64,000 nt of DNA, taken from Flavobacteriales bacterium. GTDB lineage: Bacteria > Bacteroidota > Bacteroidia > Flavobacteriales_D > Crocinitomicaceae. Both the position numbers and the translations under genes were made by a program. The notes beneath the pieces are model-generated. The model made no database searches. It had not been told where the DNA came from and saw only the letters and a list, made by a program, of their open reading frames with translations. The DNA lies in the NCBI GenBank assembly GCA_947449575.1, contig CANFRV010000013.1:35523-99522 (forward strand). Reading direction: 5' to 3'. Below, piece after piece: positions 26,630 to 36,138 of the stretch (within the stretch, counting starts at the first letter, position 1; every line of letters starts with the position of its first letter).

Positions 26630-27361
26630 ATGAAAATACTTCTTTTTATTAGTTTTTTAGTTATTTCAAAAATAACTGTATCACAATTATGGTTTGACTT
26701 AGGTGTAAAAGGCGGAATAGGGACTGGATTTTTAATTAATAAAACTATTTCAAAAGATGCTAGACTTAGTTCAACTCCAGGGTTAAATAATTTTATGGGC
26801 GGAAAAATTGGAATTAATTTTGGGAAGCACCATTCTGTAACCATTGACGGGGCATTTGCAAATAACCAATATGCCTTTTTACAAACAGGATTTTTACAAT
26901 CAAAAGAAGTATATCGATATTCTATTAACTATTCAGCGATTACAATTGCTCCACTATACAGAAAAACAAGTGATGCTCAGTACTTAGAAATTGGTCCGGA
27001 ATTTTCATTTTACAAGAAGGGAGAAGTGATTGATCAAGTAAATCCAACTTCTTTAGGACCGATTGAAGCAAATAATGTTATTAATAAAAACTTAACAGGC
27101 CTAGTTTTTGGATTTGGTGGATATATCATTGGAAATGAAACAATCGCTTTATCAATGGGTTTAAGAGCTCATTACACCTTTAGTAACCTAACTTCTCCTT
27201 CCTATGCATCAACTAATTATCCATTGGTGAATTACGGAGACATAACAACCTCGTCTAAGACAAATACAATAGCGGTGCAAGTATTATTTGAATTGAATTA
27301 TTCACTAGGACAAATTGCACATGCATCCTGTGGGAAAAGAACTGCTTTTATATTTTTCTAA
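26630..27361 (+). CDS. Secreted beta-barrel-like protein, unknown function
   Basis: A 243-residue protein with a short signal peptide (to about VSQ, residue 19) and repeated amphipathic strands rich in Gly and aromatics (WFDLGVKGGIGTGFL, IGINFGKHHSVTIDGAF, VLFELNYSLG). This is an outer-membrane beta-barrel pattern without a specific family I can name. The last dozen residues after the final strand are non-barrel-like and overlap the convergent acyl-carrier-protein phosphodiesterase gene by 14 bases. Confidence 0.7.
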   Translation: MKILLFISFLVISKITVSQLWFDLGVKGGIGTGFLINKTISKDARLSSTPGLNNFMGGKIGINFGKHHSVTIDGAFANNQYAFLQTGFLQSKEVYRYSINYSAITIAPLYRKTSDAQYLEIGPEFSFYKKGEVIDQVNPTSLGPIEANNVINKNLTGLVFGFGGYIIGNETIALSMGLRAHYTFSNLTSPSYASTNYPLVNYGDITTSSKTNTIAVQVLFELNYSLGQIAHASCGKRTAFIFF

Positions 27362-27920
27362 AAAACAATTGAGCATCTTTCATGTACTCATAAAAAGCCA
27401 TTTCAATTTCTTTTTGATATTTTTCAAAAACGGCAACACCTTCTTTTAATTTATTATCAAAGGATATTCGATTTGAAACAGAAACACATGATTTTTCTAA
27501 TCCATACAAAGATTGATAATGAAAAAGCCAATTTTTCTCTTTCATTTTGGCTAACATTAATTGAAAATCAGCCGTATAAAATTCAATTGAAGGATCAATA
27601 GAATTATAAAAGTTTTCTAAAAATTTTTCAAGCCTTTGGGAATGAAAAAGATTCCAATTTTTAGCCAATAAATGATCAAAATAAAGATCCACGGCAATAG
27701 AAGCGACTTTAGGCAAAGGTTCGTACAAAATGTGAAGCAACTTGCTGACCGAAGGATGGTGATCAATGTAATGATCAATTTTTCTGTGTAAAGTGATCCC
27801 TTCTTGAATTTTTAATGAATATCTGCTTAGATCTTTACCCTTTACAAAATCACCAAATAAGTTGGCTTGCATTAGCGCTAAATCATCATGTGAAAAATAG
27901 AGATGTCCTAGAAAATTCAT
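27348..27920 (-). CDS. ACP phosphodiesterase-like protein (AcpH/DUF479)
   Basis: A 190-residue protein beginning MNFLGHLYFS, the hallmark of the AcpH family. It retains GDFVKG near residue 23-28, LHRKIDHYIDHHP near 48-60 and VDLYFDHLLAKNW near 78-90. These conserved His and Asp residues form a metal site in the HD-like fold. Homologues remove phosphopantetheine from acyl carrier protein, but in many Bacteroidota the activity is not proven. The 3' end overlaps the convergent barrel gene by 14 bases. Confidence 0.88.
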   Translation of the reverse strand: MNFLGHLYFSHDDLALMQANLFGDFVKGKDLSRYSLKIQEGITLHRKIDHYIDHHPSVSKLLHILYEPLPKVASIAVDLYFDHLLAKNWNLFHSQRLEKFLENFYNSIDPSIEFYTADFQLMLAKMKEKNWLFHYQSLYGLEKSCVSVSNRISFDNKLKEGVAVFEKYQKEIEMAFYEYMKDAQLFFRKI

Positions 27921-27983
27921 ATTTGTATCCTTTTTTAGAGTTGTTCAGCCCTTTTACGATATCGGGTTGAGTTTGAAAAACCA

Positions 27984-29171
27984 CTAACGCGTTTCACTGA
28001 TTGCTTTGAGAATAATGCTTGCCGCTTTTCTAATTTCAGCTTCTGTAATGGTCAGCGGTGGCGATAATCTAAAACTATATGGATGAGATAAAAACCAAAA
28101 ACTAATTAGCCCTAACTCCAAACATCTTTTCACCACTTTTTCCACTCTTTCGAACGACTCCATGTCAAAAGCGAACATTTGACCAATCCTTCTCACTTCA
28201 ATAATTTCTGGATCATTCTTAATTAGATTCTCTAATAATTCTCCCAAACGGTTCACTTCTGAAAAATTGATTTCTTCCTTAAACACTTCTAAACAAGCAT
28301 TTGCAGCAGCACAAATTACTGGATGTCCACCAAAAGTAGTAATGTGACCTAACATTGGATTATAAGTAAACTCAAATAAATTTTCCTTGGAAGAAACGAT
28401 CGCACCTATCGGCATTCCTCCGCCTAATGCTTTACCCAAGGTTAAAATATCAGGAATTACTTCAAAGTGTTCAAAAGCAAACATTTTTCCAGTTCGACCC
28501 ATTCCACATTGAATTTCGTCAAAGATTAACAAAGCACCTACTTCATTACACCTTGCCCTGAGTGCTTTTAGAAAAGCCTTTTCAGGAATTCTCACTCCGG
28601 CATCTCCTTGAATCGTTTCAATAATAACACCCGCCGTTAATGTCGTAATAAATTGTAAATCAGCTATCGAATTAAATTGAATAAAACGGACATCAGGCAA
28701 CAAAGGGCGAAAAGCTTGTTTTTTTATTTCATTTCCAGAAACAGACATAGAACCATGCGTTGCCCCATGATACGAACCTCTGAAGGAAACTAATTCAGTT
28801 CTACCAGTGACCCTTTTTACTAATTTCAATGCCGCTTCATTTGCTTCCGTACCTGAATTAACTGTGTAAACACAATTCAACGATGCTGGTAGAAATGATG
28901 TTAGATTTTTAGAGAAATTTAATTGAGAATCTTGGATAAACTCGCCATAGACCATTACATGTAAAAACTTATCTATTTGAAGTTTCATAGCGTCAGCTAC
29001 TTTTGGATGACAATGCCCTATATTATTGACAGCAACACCCGCAATCATGTCCATATATGATTTATTCTCTTTATCATATATATAAATTCCTTCGGCCCGA
29101 TCTACATCAATTAAAAATGGATGCTGGTTCGTCTGACCTTGAAATTCTAAAAAGGTATTTTCTCTGTTCAT
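27984..29171 (-). CDS. Class III aminotransferase (PLP-dependent)
   Basis: A 395-residue PLP enzyme of the ornithine/acetylornithine aminotransferase fold. Motifs include VNSGTEANEAALKL near 104, SFRGSYHGATHGSMS near 129, the PLP-contacting LIFDEIQCGMGRTGK near 215 and the Lys site in LTLGKALGGGMPIGA near 244. The annotation 'aspartate aminotransferase family' is common for this group in Bacteroidota, but the amino donor cannot be read from sequence. It is not with arginine genes here. The only other class III enzyme in the window is bioA, which is clearly different. Confidence 0.88.
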   Translation of the reverse strand: MNRENTFLEFQGQTNQHPFLIDVDRAEGIYIYDKENKSYMDMIAGVAVNNIGHCHPKVADAMKLQIDKFLHVMVYGEFIQDSQLNFSKNLTSFLPASLNCVYTVNSGTEANEAALKLVKRVTGRTELVSFRGSYHGATHGSMSVSGNEIKKQAFRPLLPDVRFIQFNSIADLQFITTLTAGVIIETIQGDAGVRIPEKAFLKALRARCNEVGALLIFDEIQCGMGRTGKMFAFEHFEVIPDILTLGKALGGGMPIGAIVSSKENLFEFTYNPMLGHITTFGGHPVICAAANACLEVFKEEINFSEVNRLGELLENLIKNDPEIIEVRRIGQMFAFDMESFERVEKVVKRCLELGLISFWFLSHPYSFRLSPPLTITEAEIRKAASIILKAISETR

Positions 29172-29326
29172 TTATTTTTTATGCCACAACTGACTTGAGC
29201 TTTACTTATAGCAAATGGTATTACTTCCGATTTTTAAAAAAATGAAAGAGAGTCAAATAACTAAAAATGAAACTACTATTAACAACCACTTTTCAGAAAG
29301 TCTATGCTTAAAACTCTGCTAAATAT

Positions 29327-30280
29327 CTATTTTCTTTTGATCACCTTTAAAACGGCATCAACAACATTTTGTGTGTCAATTCCAAATTTAGTCATCAATT
29401 CCATGGGAGCTCCGCTCTCTCCAAAAGTATCATTCACCCCAACATATTCTTGAGGAACCAATAAATTCTGAATCAAAACTTGCGCTATTGAATCTCCAAG
29501 ACCTCCATTAATCATATGTTCCTCAGCTGTTACAACACATCTTGTTTTTGAAATTGACTTTAAGACCGCTTGAACATCCAAAGGTTTAATCGTATGCATA
29601 TTTATTAATTCAACTGAAATTCCTTTCTCTTCTAAAATTCGGGCAGCCTCGATCGATTTCCAAACAAGATGACCACAAGCAATTACAGTCACATCCGTCC
29701 CTTCAATGAGAACATCCGCTTTTCCAACAATAAATTCAGCATCTTCTTTAATGAAAATTGGCATAACTGGTCTACCAAATCGAAGATAAACAGGACCTTC
29801 ATATGCCGCAATTGCGATAGTAGCTTGTTTTGTTTGATTAAAGTCGCACGGAACAATTACAGTCATATTCGGTAACATTTTCATCATCCCAATATCCTCA
29901 AGAATTTGATGAGTAGCACCATCTTCACCTAACGTTACGCCAGCATGGGAAGCACATATTTTTACGTTTTTCTTTGAATATGCCACTGATTGACGAATTT
30001 GATCATACACTCTACCAGTAGAAAAAACCGCAAAAGTTCCAGTAAAAGGTATTTTTCCTCCAACCGTCATTCCAGCAGCCATACCAATCATATTCGCCTC
30101 AGCAATTCCTGTTTGAAAAAATCTTTCAGGAGCCTCCGCTTTAAAAGCATCCATTTTTAAAGACCCAATTAAGTCGGCGCATAAAGCAACAACATCCTTA
30201 TTTGTTTTTGCTAATTCTAATAATCCCTCTCCAAATCCAGAGCGAGTGTCTTTATTTCCTGTTACAACTATGTCAATCAT
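29327..30280 (-). CDS. Transketolase, C-terminal subunit
   Basis: This 317-residue protein has the pyrimidine-binding and C-terminal transketolase domains. Recognisable segments are TGIAEANMIGMAAGM near 57, GVTLGEDGATHQILED near 114 with the substrate His, VYLRFGRP near 160, and the C-terminal domain with VVTAEEHMINGGLGD near 248. It pairs with the N-terminal half encoded 1.35 kb upstream on the same strand. The two halves together equal a full transketolase or a DXS-like enzyme. The unusual feature is the VWA gene between them. Confidence 0.93.
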   Translation of the reverse strand: MIDIVVTGNKDTRSGFGEGLLELAKTNKDVVALCADLIGSLKMDAFKAEAPERFFQTGIAEANMIGMAAGMTVGGKIPFTGTFAVFSTGRVYDQIRQSVAYSKKNVKICASHAGVTLGEDGATHQILEDIGMMKMLPNMTVIVPCDFNQTKQATIAIAAYEGPVYLRFGRPVMPIFIKEDAEFIVGKADVLIEGTDVTVIACGHLVWKSIEAARILEEKGISVELINMHTIKPLDVQAVLKSISKTRCVVTAEEHMINGGLGDSIAQVLIQNLLVPQEYVGVNDTFGESGAPMELMTKFGIDTQNVVDAVLKVIKRK

Positions 30281-30289
30281 GATCTTTAT

Positions 30290-31642
30290 TTATAAATTTA
30301 TAGAGGATGTTTTATTTGAAGTTATTCTAAATTCGCGTTGAATTGTATTTAATGTGGATTTGATGTTTTTCTGTCTACATACCAGCAGATAACTACCCGG
30401 TTGAAGTTGCCATTGACCAGACTTGGCATTTGGATCTATATCACAAACCCATTCTAATGCACCATTTTCTCTTTTAATAAAAATCTGACCAGCAATTAAA
30501 TTACTTAATTTATAGCTAAAATAACCTGGAGCCTCAATATCAACATAACTAACAGTGCTTTGTTTCACATCTACAGTGACATACGACCGAGGAAGCGTCA
30601 ATACTTCTAGTTTATATTTGCCAACCAAATATTTACTAGACACATTCATGTGCTGAACATTTAAAGTAGTACTCGAACCATCTTGCATTACCCTTGATTC
30701 AATTTGAAATGGTTTCGCGGCATTTAAAAACCGAACATCTATATAACCTTGCGGCGCATCGACAATGATCGTGTTGTGAATATTACGTTGAATTGAAATT
30801 CCTAATTTTTCAACTTTAGGCACTGTATTGACAATTAAATCATATTTTAAATCAGGATTTAATATTAATGTATCTGGATTACCAAATCTATTCAGAGTAT
30901 GCGTAAAAGTATATTTAAGTTCTTTTGTTTTTTCATCATAAAGAAACATCGTCACATCCGTCTCCTTAGGGTTTTTATTGATATCATTCAAATTAATTTG
31001 AACGGTAGTATTGGTAAGCACCTTAGAAATCACATTGTTTAATACATTTTCAAAAGCATCTTTTGTTTCCGCTTCAGAATAAGTCCCAATGCAATTAAAT
31101 TTATTTAGATAAGATAAATCCATTCCTAAACCAATGACAAAAGGAGTAACTTTCACCCCTTTATCCTTTAATTTCTTGGCAATAACGCAAGGATCATTAT
31201 CACATGCTTCTATTCCATCAGTGATCAAAATAATAACATTTCTTGAGGTAGAATCAGGAAAATCGGCAGCTGCAGCTTCTAACGAACGAGCGATGGGCGT
31301 CGTACCCTTTGCTTCAATCGATTTGATTCTATATTTAACCTTTAAAAAATTATCTGGACCAAATGGAACTTCTAATTTCGTATCATTACAATCCTGATAC
31401 GTTGCTGTAATAGGAGATTGATGACCATAAACACGCAAAGCAATTTCTAAATTAGGAGTCCCTTCAAGGTTATTTACCGCTTGCGCTAACAATTCTTTTG
31501 CTGCTTGAATCCTCGTTTGATCATTGGTCCATTTAGCATTCATGCTGTTTGAAGCGTCAAGAATAAATAATATTCGCGTCAATTTTTGTCCATACGATAA
31601 TGAACTTGACAATAGAAGCGCTATGAATACTATTTTTCTCAA
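30290..31642 (-). CDS. Secreted von Willebrand A domain protein inside the transketolase operon
   Basis: A 450-residue exported protein with signal peptide ending SLSYGQ (residue 19). The VWA domain covers about 23-200 and its MIDAS is intact: DASNS at 29-33, the Thr in GTTPIAR near 114, and the Asp in ILITDGIEACD near 141. The rest is predicted beta-rich, with repeats of adhesion or carboxypeptidase-regulatory-like folds. The gene fills the space between the transketolase halves, starting right at the upstream stop and ending 9 bases before the next start. A link to sugar metabolism is not obvious. Confidence 0.87.
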   Translation of the reverse strand: MRKIVFIALLLSSSLSYGQKLTRILFILDASNSMNAKWTNDQTRIQAAKELLAQAVNNLEGTPNLEIALRVYGHQSPITATYQDCNDTKLEVPFGPDNFLKVKYRIKSIEAKGTTPIARSLEAAAADFPDSTSRNVIILITDGIEACDNDPCVIAKKLKDKGVKVTPFVIGLGMDLSYLNKFNCIGTYSEAETKDAFENVLNNVISKVLTNTTVQINLNDINKNPKETDVTMFLYDEKTKELKYTFTHTLNRFGNPDTLILNPDLKYDLIVNTVPKVEKLGISIQRNIHNTIIVDAPQGYIDVRFLNAAKPFQIESRVMQDGSSTTLNVQHMNVSSKYLVGKYKLEVLTLPRSYVTVDVKQSTVSYVDIEAPGYFSYKLSNLIAGQIFIKRENGALEWVCDIDPNAKSGQWQLQPGSYLLVCRQKNIKSTLNTIQREFRITSNKTSSINL

Positions 31643-32485
31643 TTAATAATCTCCCAAAGTTTCTGCTAACTGATTTAAAGCTAATTTTAATTGCTCTTCA
31701 TTTGGTGCAACGCCATGCCATTTATGAGATCCCATCATATAATCAACACCTTGTCCCATTTCAGTTTTCATAATAATAACAATTGGTTTTCCATTTCCTG
31801 TCAAAGACTTCGCTTTATTTAATACCGATTTAATTTCATCGATATTATGTCCATCCATTTCTAAAACTTCCCAACCAAAAGCTTGCCATTTTTGAGAAAG
31901 ATTTCCTAAAGACAAAACATCATCCGTATTTCCATCGATTTGGCGGCCATTACAATCAATCGTTGAAATAATATTGTCCACCTTATTTGCGCTCGCATAC
32001 ATGGCTGCTTCCCAAATTTGTCCTTCTTGCAATTCACCATCGCCATGCAACGTATAAACAAGTGAAGAATCACCATTCAATTTTTTTGTTTGACACGTAC
32101 CAAGAGCATTTGAAAGCCCTTGTCCTAAAGACCCTGAAGCCATTCTGACACCAGGTAATTTTTTATCTGTAGCAGGATGACCTTGCAAACGCGTGCCAAT
32201 TTTTCTAAAAGTCGCTAATTCAGCAACAGGAAAATATCCAGATCTAGCTAAAACGCTATAAAAAACAGGTGAAATATGACCATTTGATAAGTAAAATACA
32301 TCCTCATTAATCGCATTCATTGAAAAATCAGCAGAATTATGCTTCATGATATCAAAATACAAAACGGTTAAAAAATCAGCGCAACCAAGAGATCCACCAG
32401 GATGACCAGAATTTACGGCTGATACCATTCTTACAATATCTCTTCTAACTTGAGAAGCTACTTTCTTTAATTCTGAAGTTTCCAT
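31643..32485 (-). CDS. Transketolase, N-terminal subunit
   Basis: A 280-residue thiamine-diphosphate-binding half of transketolase. Evidence: AVNSGHPGGSLGCADFLTVLYFD near 23-45, DVFYLSNGHISP near 65, GSLGQGLSNALG near 117, and the TPP/Mg motif GDGELQEGQIWEAAM near 149 with the Asn in IDCNGRQIDG near 178. Split transketolases are common in Bacteroidota and archaea. The catalytic pentose-phosphate partner is the C-terminal half at 29327. Confidence 0.94.
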   Translation of the reverse strand: METSELKKVASQVRRDIVRMVSAVNSGHPGGSLGCADFLTVLYFDIMKHNSADFSMNAINEDVFYLSNGHISPVFYSVLARSGYFPVAELATFRKIGTRLQGHPATDKKLPGVRMASGSLGQGLSNALGTCQTKKLNGDSSLVYTLHGDGELQEGQIWEAAMYASANKVDNIISTIDCNGRQIDGNTDDVLSLGNLSQKWQAFGWEVLEMDGHNIDEIKSVLNKAKSLTGNGKPIVIIMKTEMGQGVDYMMGSHKWHGVAPNEEQLKLALNQLAETLGDY

Positions 32486-32553
32486 TTTACCCTATTTTCT
32501 TTATTTATTCAAGTACAAATTTAGTTTATTTTTTAATTTTTATTTAAATTAAG

Positions 32554-32572
32554 CAAAGTATTAATACTTTTG
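32554..32572. promoter_or_regulatory. Near-perfect dyad with embedded -7 element
   Basis: CAAAGTATT and AATACTTTTG form a dyad with one extra base in the intergenic space between the divergent transketolase operon and the secreted protein at 32630. The plus strand reads TACTTTTG at 32565-32572, matching TAnnTTTG. A separate minus-strand TAAATTTG at 32516-32523 could serve the transketolase operon. Confidence 0.4.
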
Positions 32573-32629
32573 ATGCAACTTTGACCTTGATAACAACGTC
32601 ATCAGTGTAATATTCTCTATTTTATAATT

Positions 32630-33010
32630 ATGATAAAAAAATTAGCTATTGTCTTCTTCTGTTTTTTTTCGACGATCTCCTACAGTCAAAAAACATTAAA
32701 TTTGGATGAATTACTTTCGGTAAAATATTCAAAAAAAGAAATAAAAACTTTAAAAAATTCAAATATTGATCTGTATAACAGCTATTTGAAATCCTTCACT
32801 AAAGGAATTGTATTCACTCCTTACAACGAAAAATTAAAAGCAAAAGGAAACAAGATTGAGTCATTAAATATAACTCATGCGGAAGTTTCTACATTTAATT
32901 ATTTGGCTTATAACTTAGAATTAAAAGATACTACTCAATATTTTCTCATCAATGATGGCGCAACGCTTTTGATCATAAAAGGTATTCAAGAATTAAATAC
33001 AATTAAATAA
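32630..33010 (+). CDS. Small secreted protein, unknown function
   Basis: A 126-residue protein with a signal peptide ending TISYSQ (residue 20). The mature part is Lys-rich and contains LNLDELLSVKYSKKEIKTLKN and a beta-like C-terminal half ending IKGIQELNTIK. I recognise no family. It ends 7 bases before the large CHU_C cargo gene, so the two are probably one operon and could be functionally linked as accessory and cargo. Confidence 0.7.
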   Translation: MIKKLAIVFFCFFSTISYSQKTLNLDELLSVKYSKKEIKTLKNSNIDLYNSYLKSFTKGIVFTPYNEKLKAKGNKIESLNITHAEVSTFNYLAYNLELKDTTQYFLINDGATLLIIKGIQELNTIK

Positions 33011-33017
33011 ATTAGGT

Positions 33018-35924
33018 ATGTTAAAAATTATTTATTCGTTCACAATCTTCATTTTATTTACCACGATTTCATTTGGACAATTAAACATGTCATCACCTAA
33101 TAATGGTGTTACAAATCCTATCCTTTGTTCGTCCTACTTACTTGCAGATGCCAACTTCTTCGATAACGGCGTATCAGCAACAAGTTCCACAAATTATCTC
33201 AACAATTTCAACGATACGATAACCATATGTCCAGATTTAATAACCAACGGGAAAATTACTTTTTCATCCCTAATTGCTACCGGTTATATTTGGAATATTG
33301 ACGCATCCGATACTTTATATATATTTGATGGTTCTAGTGTAAGTGCACCTTTGGTTGCTGCCATTAACAGTGCTACGAATCCATTGGGATATACTTATAC
33401 TTCCAGTTATATTAATCCAACGGGCTGTTTAACATTTGTTTTCCATTCAAACGCATCTGTGAACAATATTGGATGGGCTGCAAACATCATGTGTGTTTCT
33501 CCTCCTCAACCTATAGAAATGAACATCCATGCGTATGTAAATGGTTCAACAATTGATGCTTTGCTGACCGACTCATTATTTGTAGATATTTGTTTAGGGG
33601 ATACTGTAACATTAACTATTGATCCACAGTATCCAAACTCTTTAGAAAGCAACGGATATGGCTATTCTCAAACAGATGCCAACGTTAGTTCTTTGTGGGC
33701 CTGGACAACAGGAGAAACATTTGCATCAGTGGATACTGTTCAATATATCGCAACAAGCAGTAGCGGATTTATTTCCACAGTAAAATTGACTGATATTTAC
33801 CCTTACGTTTGGTCGAGGGATGTGTATATTCGTGTAGGAACAATTCCTAATTTTGGAGGACTCTCGGTTACACCAGATACTGTTTGTTTGGGAGAGCAAG
33901 TAGAATTATATGGTGGTTTTGATTCCATTGCTCACATTAATTACGGTTTTACAATTCCTGAAGGCGTTATTGCTATAGGTGGTTCAGTTGCAGGAATAAC
34001 GTATCTTCCAGATGGAACGGGATTAAGTTATACGTCGACCATAAGTATTGGAGGATTTGCTCCTGGACAAGCATTAACTAGTTCATGCAGTTTACAATCT
34101 ATTTGTTTGGAAATGGAACACTCTTATATCGGTGATTTATCAGCGACGATAACCTGCCCAAATGGAACCGTAGCTAGTCTTTTTGACGCGTATACAAATT
34201 TTAATGATGGTGTTTACTTAGGAGAGCCAAATGAAAGTGATGGCCCAATCCCTGGAATTGGTTATGACTACTGTTTTACAGATGGAGCACCTGCTACGAT
34301 GTTGACAGTTCATGATTCACCTACGGGGCCAGTATTAGTTCCTAGTCCACCTGCACCGAGTGGGTCAACAACCATGCCAGCAGGGTCGTATCAGCCAGAA
34401 AGTAATTTTTTGTCTACCTTAGCAGGATGTCCACTTAATGGTCCATGGACAATTACGGTGACCGATCATCAAGCAATTGACAACGGCTATATTTTTAATT
34501 GGTCACTCAATTTTGCTGCTTGTAATTATGCATCTAGCGATTCTTTAACATATCAAAATTATCCTGTTTCAGGTGGTTATGTTGATGTGTCTCCGATATT
34601 ATCATCTACTACTAGTACAACAGTCACTATTCCTCTAATTCACGGAGATAATCCTTATATTTTTGAAATTATCGATGATTTTGGATGCCCTCATGATACT
34701 ACAATCAATGCATTTGTGCATTATGTAGACATTCTTGAATCCGATACTATTTGTTCGGTTGGATTAACCATGACAACTAATTTTTCAGATCAAGCAGGTG
34801 TTTGGAGCTTCTATGGTTCACCAGGAACGCCGGTATTTACTTCAAATACAAATGTTAACACCACAGTTACCTTTCCGACTCCTGGCGTTTATCATCTTGT
34901 TTATTCAACGACAACTTGTGTTACTGCAGATACTGCGACTATTTACTTTTTTGGATATCTTCCGTTTGACTTGAACAGTCCATTCTTTGTTTGTCCAGCT
35001 GATAACAAACTTTTTACAATAGGAGACAGTCTTCAATTTGCTTCCGTGGATTGGAATTTAGGCATTCCTGCTCAAGACACGTTATTCAGTAATCAGATAG
35101 GAATTGGCACGTATACAATTAATGCAATAGGCAATAATAGCTGTGCTTACGACACAACTTTCACTATTACTTCGCAGCCTCCAGTTGTATTAAATTATTT
35201 CTCAGCCGTTTGCTATGACACTATGGAAATGAATTTAAATGCAGGGCCTAGTTTGACAGGACAATGGAGCTATATTCCACCAAACGCTTCTAGTTCGGCC
35301 GTTTTTAGAAATATTGATTCATTAAATACAGGTGTTAAAATTTATGGGTATGGGACGTATCAATTCATTTTTACAGAACCAGTGTGCTTAGATGATGATA
35401 CACTGACCGTTACTTTTACACCGGGAGTCTATTTCAATTTAGAAGATTCTCTGAAGCTTTGTTTGGGAAATGTGCAAACATTATCTCCTGAAATTCTATT
35501 ATCTGACTACGTTTCATCAATGTTATGGAGCACTGGAGAAACAGAACCAACCATTAATGTTACAGCTGAAGGAAATTACATTTTCACAATTTCAAATATT
35601 TGCGAAACCATGACGGATTCGGTATATATTACGGTAAAAAATTGTGATATTGAAATGCCAAATGTTTTTTCTCCAAATGGAGATGGAATAAATGATTTAT
35701 ATCATATCAAAGGTGATGATGAAATATTCAAAGAGTTCCACATTGTAATTTTAAATAGATGGGGGAATGTCATAAATGAATATGATAACCCATCTGGTAC
35801 TTGGAATGGAACAGATCACGCTGGAAACTACGTTCCTACGGGTGTTTATTTCTACAAAGTTAATTCAGTTACTCTTCAAGATGAAGTCTTAGAAAAAGAA
35901 GGTTTCATCCACGTGGTGTATTAA
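33018..35924 (+). CDS. Large T9SS type B (CHU_C) surface protein with P-domain
   Basis: A 968-residue exported protein: signal peptide ending ISFGQ (residue 21), an early CUB/beta-sandwich-like part, a proprotein-convertase P-domain-like segment around 310-500 (MEHSYIGDLSATITCPNGT and GPWTITVTDHQA), several PKD/Ig-like beta modules, and a C-terminal gliding-motility-associated CHU_C domain (MPNVFSPNGDGINDLYHIKG, about 880-968). This is a typical T9SS type B cargo, probably surface displayed or adhesive. No enzymatic domain is evident. It is co-oriented with, and 7 bases after, the small secreted protein. Confidence 0.9.
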   Translation: MLKIIYSFTIFILFTTISFGQLNMSSPNNGVTNPILCSSYLLADANFFDNGVSATSSTNYLNNFNDTITICPDLITNGKITFSSLIATGYIWNIDASDTLYIFDGSSVSAPLVAAINSATNPLGYTYTSSYINPTGCLTFVFHSNASVNNIGWAANIMCVSPPQPIEMNIHAYVNGSTIDALLTDSLFVDICLGDTVTLTIDPQYPNSLESNGYGYSQTDANVSSLWAWTTGETFASVDTVQYIATSSSGFISTVKLTDIYPYVWSRDVYIRVGTIPNFGGLSVTPDTVCLGEQVELYGGFDSIAHINYGFTIPEGVIAIGGSVAGITYLPDGTGLSYTSTISIGGFAPGQALTSSCSLQSICLEMEHSYIGDLSATITCPNGTVASLFDAYTNFNDGVYLGEPNESDGPIPGIGYDYCFTDGAPATMLTVHDSPTGPVLVPSPPAPSGSTTMPAGSYQPESNFLSTLAGCPLNGPWTITVTDHQAIDNGYIFNWSLNFAACNYASSDSLTYQNYPVSGGYVDVSPILSSTTSTTVTIPLIHGDNPYIFEIIDDFGCPHDTTINAFVHYVDILESDTICSVGLTMTTNFSDQAGVWSFYGSPGTPVFTSNTNVNTTVTFPTPGVYHLVYSTTTCVTADTATIYFFGYLPFDLNSPFFVCPADNKLFTIGDSLQFASVDWNLGIPAQDTLFSNQIGIGTYTINAIGNNSCAYDTTFTITSQPPVVLNYFSAVCYDTMEMNLNAGPSLTGQWSYIPPNASSSAVFRNIDSLNTGVKIYGYGTYQFIFTEPVCLDDDTLTVTFTPGVYFNLEDSLKLCLGNVQTLSPEILLSDYVSSMLWSTGETEPTINVTAEGNYIFTISNICETMTDSVYITVKNCDIEMPNVFSPNGDGINDLYHIKGDDEIFKEFHIVILNRWGNVINEYDNPSGTWNGTDHAGNYVPTGVYFYKVNSVTLQDEVLEKEGFIHVVY

Positions 35925-35951
35925 ATAAATTAAGTAACTATATGTAAAAAA

Positions 35952-35988
35952 AGGGACTGTCTCAAAAGGACAGTCTTTATTTTTTTTG
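35952..35988 (+). terminator. Intrinsic terminator after the CHU_C gene
   Basis: GACTGTC (35955-35961) and GACAGTC (35969-35975) form a stem with loop TCAAAAG, flanked by A- and T-runs. It lies about 28 bases past the stop codon. The core also forms one end of the inverted-repeat-bounded region reported separately. Confidence 0.75.
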
Positions 35989-36138
35989 AACCATATAAGA
36001 GATTATAAGTACATATAAGCTATTTGATAAATTAAATTAATCAACTGTTAATCAACCATAAACGTATTTTTTTTACTTTTTCATATATAAACTTACATTG
36101 TTAATTTTTAAATAAATTACAATTTTTGAGACAGCCTC
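35953..36138. repeat. Inverted-repeat-bounded intergenic segment
   Basis: The left end reads AAAAAAAGGGACTGTCTC followed by AAAA. The right end, reverse-complemented, reads AAAAAAAAGAGGCTGTCTCA. The two ends therefore match with one or two differences and face each other about 185 bases apart. The interior has no ORF. Either two related terminators or a remnant of a small transposable element would explain it; no target-site duplication is evident. Confidence 0.4.

Noticed and set aside
35953..36138. Insertion sequence with GACTGTCTC ends
   Set aside because: There is no transposase ORF and no target-site duplication; reported only as a repeat of uncertain nature.
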